This document shows, one piece after another, positions 13,001-24,400 of a stretch of DNA of 64,000 bases. Made by a program: the position numbers and the translations under genes. Location: positions 45,128,226 to 45,192,225 of the forward strand of contig NC_059471.1 of NCBI RefSeq assembly GCF_018139145.2, written 5' to 3'. The notes under the pieces are model-generated. The model worked only from the letters and a program-made list of their open reading frames with translations. It was not told where the DNA came from and made no database searches. This DNA comes from Gymnogyps californianus (lineage: Eukaryota > Chordata > Aves > Accipitriformes > Cathartidae). The first letter of the stretch is position 1. Each line of letters begins with the position of its first letter.

Positions 13001-14790
13001 GTGTAGCAAATCAAGATTTGTGTATTTACAGTATCAGTTTTGGTTATGGAGAACTCTTCAAAAACCTAAGGGCAAAATGACCTTGAGAAGTTCACATTAT
13101 TAAGAATTAATTATTACCCTCTGACAGACCCCATCTATCACCATGAAAACCAGATACATTAATTAGAGCACTCCTGGCATTGGAGCAAACCTGTTCCCTT
13201 CATGTTAGATTTTGGGTTAGATTTTGTTCCCAGAGGGAGCACAGGAATTCTTAAATGTACCAAAGAGCAGTTTAAAGACTTTCCACTACGATGAGTTTAA
13301 AAGCATTTTTTTTGTCCCTGAATCAAGCTCCATAATAAACTCCATAATCAAAGAATTATCTTTGCTAGTGACAGACAAAATTAATAATCAGAGTTTTGGT
13401 TTTTAACCCTGCCTATCACCTACAGCGCTGACACTGAGGACCACAGGATAGATTATTCAGCAATTAACATTATGTGATGTTGCTGAATGCAGCATATTTC
13501 CTGTAGCTTAAAAACATGCCATGCTGTGGCAATGCAGAGTAGGCAGCTTTTAAAGTTTGGATTAAATCTAAGTGAAAGTATCCCATGACTCATTCAACTC
13601 TTGCCACTACCTTATGTATTGTGATAATGGTGTAATGCAAGGTAAGGATTTAAAAGGACAAGAACATAAATCTTTCTTTGAGATTGATGACATTTTGCCA
13701 TTGCCTGTGCGTCAAGAGGACGGAGGGAGCTTGCTGTGTTGCAATTTCCCACCCTACTCCTAATAGGAGTGCAAAATGAAAACTTTACACTCAGATCAAA
13801 TCTTGTATTTGTCTCCAGGACAAAATTTCCCATCAGATTAAGACCTGCAAAATTTGGTCCTGTAGGGAAGAACTCGGGAGTTCTCAGTAACATCCTGAGG
13901 AGCCCTTATCACTTTGTTAGCCACAATCAGCTGCAAAGTCCCCACCATCGCTTTGGCTGCATTTTTCCCTGGATGGGGGAAAAAAAGTCCGGGCAAATAC
14001 GATGCCCCAGTGCTCCGTACTCTTAACTATTCATCCCAAACGGTCTGCCTCTTTAAATGAAGCACAGGCTGGGACACGCTATCTGCTTCTCAGAAAGCCG
14101 AAGGTGGATGCGTGCCAGGGATTTGTGCAGCTTCCTGGCTTTGCTGATAAAGAAGGGCCACCGCGAGGTAAACCTCTGCTCTCTCCCCGACACGCTTCCT
14201 CTGCGGCTGCCCAGAAACAAGGGACCCGAGAAGACAAGGCAAACATGGAGACCGCGGCACCAGAGCCAACTGCCTGCGCAGGAGGAGGCCTCTGAAGAGT
14301 TCGCGCACTTCTACATTTAGAAATGTGAGCTTCAAGCCTGGGCATTTGCATCAGCGGGTGGAAAGTATGAGAAAGCACATCTAATGCTGAAAGTTAATGA
14401 TAGCATTTGACCATGTTAACGAGTAAATGACAAGGCAGGGTCATGGGAGTTAATTATTCAAGTAAGTGACTGCTAAAAGAAATGTTTAAGAAATGCTGGT
14501 AGTTTGCACTGACTGCAATGGCAAGTGACTAATCATTTCAAAGTTTAACCTTGACAGCTCTAAGCAGACCCTTCTTGCTCTTTTTCTGGTTTTGTTTTTT
14601 AAATCAATATTGTCTACCTCGCAGGCAGAACATTAAAGGTTTTGCAGCAAAAAAAACCCTGGGCTGGCTAGAAAGGCACCTGTGAGATGAAGACAAGAGC
14701 TTCAGGAGAGAAGCAATTGGGTTTAGAGGGGTTCAGCTTTGGGAGAAGGGGGCTCTCGCCTCAGCTCCCGACCTCCTGCGTGATGTGGGG
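10002..14790. other. unique DNA without a recognisable gene
   Basis: Nothing in this interval is recognisable as a gene. It holds an A/T homopolymer junction at 12605-12633 and a mildly CpG-enriched patch at about 14040-14310. That patch has an exon-like segment at 14094-14167 (polypyrimidine-CAG acceptor, GAG/GTAAAC donor) which I could not link to any protein. Confidence 0.6.
12605..12633 (+). repeat. A(19)T(10)-type homopolymer junction
   Basis: A run of A passes directly into a run of T. It may be the residue of a poly(A) tail or simple slippage; no retrogene body was recognised beside it. Confidence 0.8.
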
Positions 14791-14819
14791 CTGCTCTCCT
14801 TGCCTCTTGGTACTCATGT

Positions 14820-14930
14820 ATTTAGGTTACAACCTCTTTGGGGCAAACTATCTTGTTCGCACAGTGCCAAGCACAATCAGGCCCTGCTCACTGCTGATGT
14901 CCCTCAGCACTGACATGATATAAACACTAA
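14820..14930 (+). repeat. ancient L2/SINE-type 3' tail
   Basis: A degraded copy of the amniote repeat tail that normally reads 'GTAAGCTCTTTGGGGCAGGGAC ... ACAGTGCCTAGCACAAT'. Here TACAACCTCTTTGGGGCAA, CAGTGCCAAGCACAATCAG and GGCCCTGCTCACTG occur in the expected order and spacing. This tail is shared by LINE2-mobilised SINEs in amniotes. Divergence is high, as expected of an insertion predating modern birds. Confidence 0.6.
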
Positions 14931-14945
14931 CGAAGAGAGACTGCT

Positions 14946-17439
14946 CATACCTGCGTAGCCCCAACTGAATCCACCACTTTAAAAAATTCATTATTTTTTT
15001 GGTGCCCGGATAATTTAAAAAACTCCCAGGCAAAATACAATTACTGCCCTGCCATAACTGCTAAGCTTCTGCGGGACATAGCTGCATAATGTTAAAAGCC
15101 AAACATTCCACTGGACCTCTTTGTTTCAACAATCAAATACCAGAGAGGGAGGTAATACTGGCAATGTATTTTTCTTCTTATGTATGCTGAACTGTTTTAC
15201 AACTTCTAATACTGATATATGAGTCTACAATAAAAAAAAAAAAAAGGCAAGTATAAACTAACATTTTGTAACACTACAACATATATACAGCACTTCTCAT
15301 CCCAAGTGTACTTAAATCAGACATGCAGTTGTCACTTGACCTCTCAGGGAAGTGCAGCTACCTCCAGACTGGGACACAGCATATGTTTAATAAACAGTAT
15401 TTGAGGTTTGGACATGGACAGGAATAATTTTTCCCACTTACAGCTCTGGTAAGGATAAAGCAAAAAATAAAAGCACATTTAATGTGTATACGCCTATTAA
15501 GATACTGAAACTAAAAGGAAGACAGACTTGGAGAACTTAAATATGAAGACTATATTACAGAGGGTAAAAATGAAATTTGAGCTGGAAGATGAGAAGGCAA
15601 CTAAGTGAATATTATTTTTTCCTGAAAAAAATGCCTTTGAGGTTATAAACTGTTTATTTAGAAGCCTGGCTTTACCCTTATCTGAAAACCAGAACTCCCA
15701 GTGTTACCTGTGCCCATTGCTGGGGTGGGCACTGCACTGGAATACAACCTTTGGGAATACCTCAAAGGGAAGATTGCAAAATCCTCAGTAGTATTGCCTA
15801 TCGGGAAAAATTGATTCTTCAAGAGTAATTTATTCTTGATGTGTAGCACGAAATCACAGAGGTTGTGGGAGCTTCCTATTCTTCCTGCTCTTGTTGTAGG
15901 GGTGCTAGAGAGATTATCTTATTGGGTTCTCAAAGAGACAAGAAGTCCACTTGTAAGATGGGTCAACATGTAGGCATGGTCAACCCTTCGTTAAACGTTG
16001 CCTTGCATGTGTTGCCCAAAATGGCTCTTCAGCAACAATACACAGTCCCGTGGGTATATACTACAGGGATTACCCTTGTCAGAAGTTTAAGTCCTACTGC
16101 CCAGGGTGTCATTGTCCCTGGAATTCCTGGAACAGCTTTCAAATGGCTGGCATGATCTAGAAATGGGCTTTCCTTCCTGCTAGCCCACCCTTGTGAGCAC
16201 AGTTGCCACCTCTGCAAACAAACAGGCACAGCTGGGAGACAGAACATTCAGGCTGAATTTGAGGCCAGTCTCTGGTACCAGTCCTCGGCCTCCTAACAGG
16301 GGCTGTGCAACTTCGGAATAAGCAAGTAAACAGGGATGTTCATTTGGATAATCAGAGGACTTGTAAAGCTGGGTTACCACAGAGATTGCTAGCAACACTG
16401 AGTGACAGACATATGACCCATTCCTCCAGAATACATGAGAAGACAGGAGAAAGTCCAGGACCACGCATGTGACTGAACGCCACTTTCTGTATCAATGGAG
16501 TAGTCCCAAATGTCATGGAGAGCTGTCGGCGGCGAGGAGGAAGGAATCTCAGCCATGGCCAGAAAAAATGTACTTGGGGAGCAGGGCAAGGGTGGTGGGA
16601 GGCAGGGGGCATAAGTATAAAGAGAACCTTTGGTGCAACTCATACCTGAGAATAAATATAAAAACACAAAAAATTTTAAAGTTATTGTTGCAAACAATCC
16701 AGGGCCAAGTCAGCCTACATTAAGGATAAACTTGTCAGATAAGCATGTAAATTAAAGATTGCAGAAAGCAGAGGTTTGGTTTTCAAGTCCCATTGCTCAA
16801 GTCAAGAACAATTTACTCTCCTGCGGTACTTGGACCGAGGCAGAGGGACGTGGTAAAGGCAGTGTGGGTGGTTCACAGTGTTCACTTTGCTTTGGCCTGG
16901 GAAGCTAGAAAGCCACAACAGTTCTTTGCTTGTAGACTTTCTGTTGCTCTAAGCATGAATGTCCCTTTTGTCCTCTAACAATCCCATTTTTGTGTTTAGG
17001 AAGACAGTCTTTGACCCTTTTCTGGACTAGGAACGGAAGCCAACTGAGGCAGCAGGATGCTGTTCTTCCAAAACTACTTTGTGGTGCTCTCTTTTGATGC
17101 CATTGCTGGGATCATGCAAGCGAGGGTGATTTCAAGCTCCTTTGCTAATCTGCCTTCATCAGCCTATACCAAGAGTAGTAACCACTGCTTATAATACATT
17201 TTTTTCAATCTTCCCTGCACCATCCTTGCACTCATTCCCTAGGAATAATTTCAGCTGGTGGTTATAGATCTCCAGCTCAACATTACGTGTCCCAGAGCAG
17301 GCAGATGGGATGAAGAGAGGCCCTGCACCATCCTCTCTTGATGCCGGCCTCCTTACTTTTCTGAGTATCTTTACGGGGAAACTTTCACTCAGTTTTGAGT
17401 TTTCCTTCCTTCTGTAAACCCAACAGTTTTAGATAGTGT
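14946..17439. other. unique DNA without a recognisable gene
   Basis: AT-rich with short poly-A and T tracts (15231-15245). None of the short open frames shows recognisable similarity or paired splice signals. Confidence 0.6.
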
Positions 17440-17900
17440 GGCACTGATACATATTTTCAGATAAATGTTGGTACTTAGATGTTCCTGAGCTCCCTTTACA
17501 TTCATTGGACATGATTCAGAGGCAACAGTCACATATTTAGTGCACTTTTAGGAATGGCAAAGTATCCACAGTTCTGTCTACCTGTCTAGCCTCCAGCTGC
17601 CACTGTGCAAGGGTCTTCTGTGGGTCAGTCCTGGGTCACATCTGCCACCTCCACATGGATATCTTGGGTACCATAAGTGATCTCAAATGGCACGAGATCC
17701 TTATCTGTGGACAAATAAATGCAGCTCCTATCTCACATCATCTAGCTCCATCTATATTTACTGATAAGAAATAGGTGTCTGTTTATCTCACCTATCTGAG
17801 AATGGGCTGGTGTGCCCCCTGGGGATTCCTGTCTCTATCCATTGATTTAATAGGAATTTAGGTGAGTAGATGAGGTACAATGACTTATTTTTAGATGGCT
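17440..17900 (+). repeat. probable diverged copy of an unclassified interspersed repeat
   Basis: The segment contains a CTCAAATGGCACGAGATCC block at about 17680-17700, preceded by a CTCCAGCTGCCACTG block near 17590. These resemble the paired landmarks of the repeat at 43.5 and 50.7 kb (CAGTTGGAGG...CATTTCAAATGACAATAGACACC). The same words recur in the same order, but the similarity is by eye only and boundaries are approximate. Family unknown. Confidence 0.35.
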
Positions 17901-20639
17901 ATAGTGAGGTGAAATGAATCCCATCCATACTGGCACATGATTAATGTTGGAACAGTAAGCACCTTGCACTTTGCTCTTAAATGTCATAATAATTTTGGTT
18001 AGATTTAATGTGTTTTAAAAAGTGTTCCTGCTTTAATTAAATTGATCCTTGTTAATTATAATCCAATAAATTTTAGAAGAGGCTTTAAAGGGTAATGATT
18101 TATGCATCTATGTTCAAAAATCAGAAATATCAGACAGCAAGCCAGCAAACTCCTACAGAATTCAGAACATGCATTTGAGAAGTGATTTCAAATCCCTATG
18201 CAAGTCAAATAGAGGGAGAAGTATGTACAAGACATATTGCTATATTGTGACAAACCATAAAGAAGCTTTCAACTATATAGCATCTTGACAGGCTGTTCAA
18301 AATCAAGTGTTTAACCTCACTCTTTACCTTGGTAATCAGGTTTCTCTCTTTGCTTCACACATATATTATGCCATATTTAACACACAAAAGGAAAAAAAAG
18401 GTAATATTTTCTTTACTGAGAGCCAACTTTGTCGTGATGCACCCCATCACTCTTCTTGTCTTTTATCATAAGAAAAGCATCCTGTACTTGCTTGTACAGC
18501 AAACAGATCTTTCCTAGCAGTAGTCCTGATATCCGGAATAGGGATTTATGAGGCTGTAGTCTTGCCCCTCAGGAATAACTGCTAGTGTGTTAATCATCTG
18601 CCAAAAAAAAAAAAAAAACCAAGAAAAAAAAACCCCAAACATAACATTTTTTTCTTAAGTCCTGTCTCTCTAAAGATATGGGCTTTACTTCCTTCCTCTG
18701 AGCAGTCAGTGTTCACGTTAGTGACACAATCTCACTAATCCATTAATGCTCATAAAACTCCATAACAGTGCTCAAAAAGTATTTATAGACTCAAAAATAG
18801 AAGTCAGGGCATATCCCTATCATAAACAACACCTTTTTTTCAATGTTCATTCCACAAATATAGTTATTCATTGCTCAGTCACACCTAGCATGGTAGTCTT
18901 TCTGGATAATAAATACCTACAAGATCTGGTGATTTTCAGGTATTATCTGTATTATCTACTTTTCTTAGGTTGCCCTATTCTGATCACTATTCAAACAGCT
19001 GCTGCAGTTACTGAATTTCTCCTGGTATGTCCCATTCAGCTGCTGTGTCTCAAAAGAATTCTGCTGGTCTGCTGAGGAGCTCCATGTGAGATGCTAGGAG
19101 GAGTGAGGAGGTGCAGGGAAATATCTAAAATGTCTAAAAAAAACCCAAGAAAAATTGAATTCTATCAGATAAAATAAAAGTGCCTGTGCAAACTTGGCTC
19201 TGAGTTCTCATAATTCTCTTAGTGCACTACTGGTATTTCACAGCTCATTACAAAAATGCCTCAGACAGGGCATTGCGAGGAAGTGAATGGTGATACTTGT
19301 CCATAATGTCTTGGACGTTTTGTGAAGATGCATGTCATTAGCATAGGCAGTGAGCACACTGTTTGCATCAATGCTGGTGGCTGCATGCTACCAATAGAAC
19401 TTTCAAGGTATAGAAATGGACTGAGTTGGTTTCCGTTATCGTCATTTTTCTGAGTTAGGGAAATATAGGACCTGGGACTACTTCCACTGACTAAAATGAC
19501 AGCAAGAATCAGGAAAAAAAAGCTGATAGACACAATGGTTATAATCATTATAATTCCTCTCAGAACCTGTTATCTGTTGTACTACACGTAAGATCAAGGT
19601 GTAGCCTATGTATATAATAAAAAGCAGGAAGAAACAGGTGAAATATTTGGGGCTAATTACATGCTGAATGTGTCAACTGCAGAAATATTGGGCCAAATTT
19701 TCAGCAGCACTGCTACACATTGGTTTTGTGCCATTCTTCAGCATTTCTCTAGATCAATTGTCCTCAAATCACTGTATTTCTGAGTAGATACCAGCCTATA
19801 GGCCCAAATACAGTGAAGGTATAATAAGTGTAACACAGGAAAGTGATTTTTTTACTTCAGTTGATCACCAATTTACACATGTACCCTAGCTGTATTTATC
19901 CTTTTGGCAAAAAAAAAGTCTAAAAATAGCCATTACTAGCAATAGGAAGGAACTCTGGATGAAGGGACCATCTGAAAGAAAATCTGAAAATGAATGTGTC
20001 TTTTGAAAGCACCTATGCTGTTCAAAGGTCAGGCACATGCTGCTCTTCCCTTGCTTCTTAATAACGAAGCAGTAAGCTTGTTTCATGGTAAAAATAATAG
20101 CCACTGTACCAAATTCAATCCAGCACTCTACATACAGTGATACTGACATCTGATGATACTTGTGACAGATTATTATGGTCCTCCATCATCAAAGTGCAGT
20201 AAAAATTCAAGGCTGCAGTAAAAACTAATCTGGCCGTGAAACTGGCCTATAGTTATTTTTCCCCCCCCAGCTACTGCAACATTGATGTATACAAGTCATC
20301 AGACATGACTTTGTGAGGGTATTAGATGTACATAAAACTTGCAGAGAGAAACAGATGGTTGCTACAAAATATTCAGAAACCAACTACTTAAAGCACATCT
20401 TTTTACATCTCCTGTGTCATTACAGACAGTACCATGAGTAAGTGACTTAGCAGTATCTAGGATGGTTTGAAAACCTACTACCAGTGAGCTGGTAATAACA
20501 TTTCACCTTTCAGACGGAGACTACTGATTCAAAGTCTGGCCTGAGCCAATCTGACCAAGAAAATTATTCTAATTTAATTGCTGATTTGAAATAAGTCAGT
20601 AGTTTTAGTGAAAACCCTAAGGATGAAAGTCTTCATTAC
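17901..20639. other. AT-rich unique DNA
   Basis: Contains A-rich low-complexity sequence at 18601-18640. The block at about 17980-18090 is rich in homeodomain-like TAAT words and could be a conserved non-coding element; that can only be told by comparison with other genomes. No gene recognised. Confidence 0.55.
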
Positions 20640-21249
20640 TGTTGTGGTTTAACCCCAGCCAGCAACGAAGCACCACGCAGCCGCTCGCTCACTCCTCCCC
20701 ACCTCCCAGTGGGATGGGGAGGAGAATCGGAAAAAAGTAAAACTCGTGGGTTGAGATAAGAACAGTTTAATAACTAAAGTAAAATAAAACACACTACTAA
20801 CAATAATAATAAAATTTAATAATAATAATAATAATAATGAAAAAGAATATAACAAAAAAAAGGGGGGGGGGAGAAGTAAAACTCAAGAAAAAAACCAGTG
20901 ATGCACAATGCAATTGCTCACCACCCGCTGACTGATACTCGAGCAGTGATCCACCCCTCCTGGCCAACTTCCCCCAGTTTATATACTGGGCATGACTTTC
21001 TACGGTATGGAATATCTCTTTGGCTAGTTCAGGTCAGCTGCCCCGGCTATGCTCCCTCCCAGCTTCTTGCACACCTGCTTGCTGGCAGAGCATGGGAAAC
21101 TGAAAAGTCCTTGACTTTGCATAAGCACTACTTAGCAACAACTAAAACATCAGCATGTTATCAACGTTATTCTCACACTAAATCCAAAACACAGCACTGT
21201 ACCAGCTACTAAGAAGAAAATTAACTCTATCCCAGCTGAAACCAGGACA
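20640..21249 (-). mobile_element. solo LTR of a bird endogenous retrovirus
   Basis: An intact ~610-bp LTR read on the minus strand, with TG...CA ends (5' end TGTCCTGG at 21249, 3' end ...CCACAACA at 20640). A TATA box (TATATAAA on the minus strand, at 20978-20985) and a downstream ATTAAA-type poly(A) signal (20766-20771) lie in the order expected for U3-R-U5. It is flanked by ATTAC (20635-20639) and ATTAA (21250-21254), a 5-bp target duplication with one mismatch. No primer-binding site, gag, pol or env sequence adjoins it, so internal DNA was lost by LTR-LTR recombination. The ends resemble an LTR type I recall as common in Neoaves; I do not assign a library name. Confidence 0.9.
20818..20838 (+). 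repeat. (TAA)n microsatellite inside the LTR
   Basis: About seven TAA/AAT units, with a G-run of about ten at 20862-20871 nearby. Both lie within the LTR and are likely to vary in length between individuals. Confidence 0.85.
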
Positions 21250-23950
21250 ATTAAAAAACCACAACCATCCCTAGGACTCTTCTGGATCCTCAGAAAAGGT
21301 GAAGGAACTGAATACCCAGAAGAAACTGGTCATTGCCATCAAGCTGGGGAAAAGCTAGGGACACTGTCTGGTGCTGCTGGTGGCAGGGCAGTGTAAGAAG
21401 GTGCATCTCCTGTCGATGGAAGACTTCTCTCTGAGACTTATCAAAGGGACTAATACTACATTCATTCAATCAAATACTGATTTGGAGGTCAAAAAAGTAC
21501 TGTATCCTGCTAAGGAGAGGAATATAAATATAAACATAAAGGGATGTAAACTATATCCTTGGGTTTTGCCTCATTTGCTTAATTGCTTTTGTATTCTCAG
21601 TCTGCAGAGCAGCTGTATAATCCATGTGGTAATAATTTCATGCACAAACTTTAGTACGCAGAGTGCTGTAGAAGTTGAACAAACCTTGTCTATCATCGAA
21701 CACAAGAAAACCTGTTGGTGGAACAAATTTGCTGCATGCTTTAATTGTAGTCAAAGAGGCCTAGCTTCCCCTAGATTTTCATGGTTTGTTGTTCAACTAG
21801 AATTTCTTTCATACATCTGAAATATGCTCCAGGTTATACGATGTTTTGTGGTCCATCACAACATGGCGTATTACCAATTGATACTATATAATCCACGATG
21901 AAAATATGCCCTTAATGCTCCATGACAAATGGAAAGAATTTGGATATCTTATTTAAAACAGTAGAGGGGAAATGGAATACAGCCCAGCTCTGTAGTTTAA
22001 ATTTATCCTCTTTGTTAAAGCAAAAGGGGTATACAAGTAAAAGGTATCTGAAACTTAGATTATTCATAAGAGGGGCTCAGTGGCTTAAGCTTTTCTGAGT
22101 TGGCTTGCCCGTTTTTTTTAACTGCTTCCTACCCATACTTATTTCTGTAATAAATGTGCCAGTATAATTTTGGATATGTTTTTATGATATTAAAATAGGC
22201 CTTCTGGAAAACTCATTTAGCATTTGAGTATAACACTTCTATAGAACTAGAAAAACAGAACAGAAAACTTTACTCTTTTTAAATCAGTGAAAACAGCCCT
22301 TTTGACTACTCGAGGCTGCAGTTGCACCATTTTTTTATTTTCTTTTAACATTCCACAGCTTGATAGATGCAATGCCAACACAAAGAAAGGTATATGGCCT
22401 CTACTCCAAACAGCAAAAGAGAAAATTTTCTATTATATTCTACGAACTAGTTTCAAACTCTATGGACATGTGTTTTTTAATAAATTCTATAGGCTTTTAA
22501 AATGGTATCCATAGATTCTTGCACTTTAATTACTTTCAAAAAAATCTATAATCTCTTTTCCAGGGATCTGCTTATTAACATTATAGTGTCAACACTTTTT
22601 GATTCAGACTTGTTTGTAAGTAGTACAGTGCGACAGTACTGTAGGAGAATAATTAATTATAATTTTAAATGCATCCAAGGATTTTGAAAAATAAATAAAT
22701 AGATTTGATTACTGCTTATGCTCTACTTAATGCATGTGTAAGTAGATGTTTAAATACTTTGCATTTGCAACTAGAATTGAGCCTTTTTATTCTACCTGCA
22801 GCTGGGCTACGAACAGAGTGCATAAATAACAGGTGTTCTAGTTTCAGTGACTCGTTTCTCAGCTTCCTCAGGGTCAGTTAAGTCACTAAATATTTCTCAG
22901 TTGTGCCTTACAATATAGGGTCTCGAATCAAAACACTATCATTGTGGGATGTCTCATGCTGAGATTAACCATTCTCTTATTTGAAGATTTTTCTTCTGGA
23001 TCGGTGGCTGGCTGTTCTGGAATGGCCAATGTTCATGGCTGATACTAAACAGGCACAAACAAATCTCATTTTCTTTCACCAAAATTTGACTTTGTTTTCC
23101 TGATACTGCACAATGCATTTTAATGAAAAGGTTTTAAGGAGCTGAAGTGAGATAGATAGGGCCTGGAAACTGTTCTACATTCTTCTGTGCTTTCCAGTTC
23201 TTCCCTTTCTTCCCTCCTCTTCTTCCACCATGTGAGACGGACTGCATTGCATCAGTGCAGTGGCAGATGACCAACAGTGCTACATTTAGCTGTTTGTAAT
23301 AAACATTCCCTGAATGATGGGAAATATTTCTACCTTGGGAGCAAAGTATGATGCACTTTTCTTTTCTTTTTTTTTTTTTTCCCTTGCCTGAATGAGTAAG
23401 AGACAAGAACTGAAGATCAACTCCGGGAATCTTGCATGACTCTGCAAAACATTGCCATTAAACTTAATTGTCACTGGTAAAGCTGGGATTATTTGTAGTC
23501 ATATAAATTCACCTTTGCTAACTGAAGCTTTAATTATTGCATTTTGAGGCAGATTTTTTGGTATAATAATACAGTAGAAGACATTTCAAGATCATAATTG
23601 ACTGGAAGACATAATATTGACTGAGAACCAAAACCAACTCAAAATCAATATGAAACATGGTTACTTCATGGGACCAAAACAGTAACTGTAAGAGAGTATT
23701 CTTCACTGAATAGGTACATTCCTAGATGGCTTTGGCCCCTATGCTGTTGAAATTGTTATCACAGACCCCTAAAGAAAAGACAAAAATACTGCCCCTAAAG
23801 TTTGTAGAAGACTAAAATATTAGAGGAGTGACCAGTCAGTATCATGGAGAACTTTGTACAACTTGGTAAACAGTTTAATAAAAGTACTTGTATTTCAACA
23901 TGGTGACAGGAAAACTCATTCATCTACAAATAATGGGGGAAGAAATGAAT
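21250..23950. other. AT-rich unique DNA without a recognisable gene
   Basis: The longest open frame (21371-21820, plus strand) has no recognisable domain and no coding-like composition. A T-rich run sits at 23366-23380. Confidence 0.6.
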
Positions 23951-23989
23951 CTGAAGAAGCTTGTGAGAAATAAATCAGGTGAACAGGCT

Positions 23990-24400
23990 CTCCCATGGTA
24001 ATGCAATGCTTACATGTAACCCAGGAATTTATACTCAGAAAGTGTAGGAAGGTTACATACTGCTGTGTGTCATCCTGCTGGAATAATAAGCCCAGCTCTG
24101 GTGTCTACAATTTGATAAGGATTTTGAAAAACCAAAGACATTACAGACAAGGTCCTCAAGGATGATTAAAATGGAAATTCTTCTTCATGGAACTCATGGA
24201 ATAAACTACTAAGACATTGAAGACAGGTGAAAAATTACTTAAGTACTTACCTGAAGAACAGGAATTCAGTAATAATGGGCTCTTTGATCTTACGAATAAA
24301 GGTGTGACATTCTGAAGACTCAAAAGGGCTGTTTTCACTGATTTCAGAAGGGCAAGGTTTTCTGTTCCACTGGAGTGGCAGAGATATGGTCAGAATTAAA
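23990..24400 (+). mobile_element. ancient CR1/L3-type LINE fragment (reverse transcriptase C-terminal region)
   Basis: Conceptual translation gives an LWCLQFDKDFEK block near 24092-24130, then SSRMIK near 24155-24170. After a decayed gap, a SNNGLFDLTNKG block follows near 24270-24305. These match the order FWCPQF..D...R..RMIKG ... FNNGLF.LAEKGLT of the C-terminal part of amniote CR1/L3 reverse transcriptases. Several stops and indels interrupt it. It is far more diverged than the bird-specific CR1 copies in the window. Confidence 0.7.

Noticed and set aside
14094..14167. 74-nt exon-like segment with CAG acceptor and GAG/GTAAAC donor
   Set aside because: Two frames are open, neither gives a recognisable peptide, and such short splice-bounded segments occur often by chance.
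17811..17830. CTCF-like word near GTGCCCCCTGGGG
   Set aside because: Matches only part of the CTCF core and lacks the flanking positions; too weak to call by eye.
21371..21820. 149-codon plus-strand open frame
   Set aside because: No domain, mixed composition without coding bias, no splice or promoter context.
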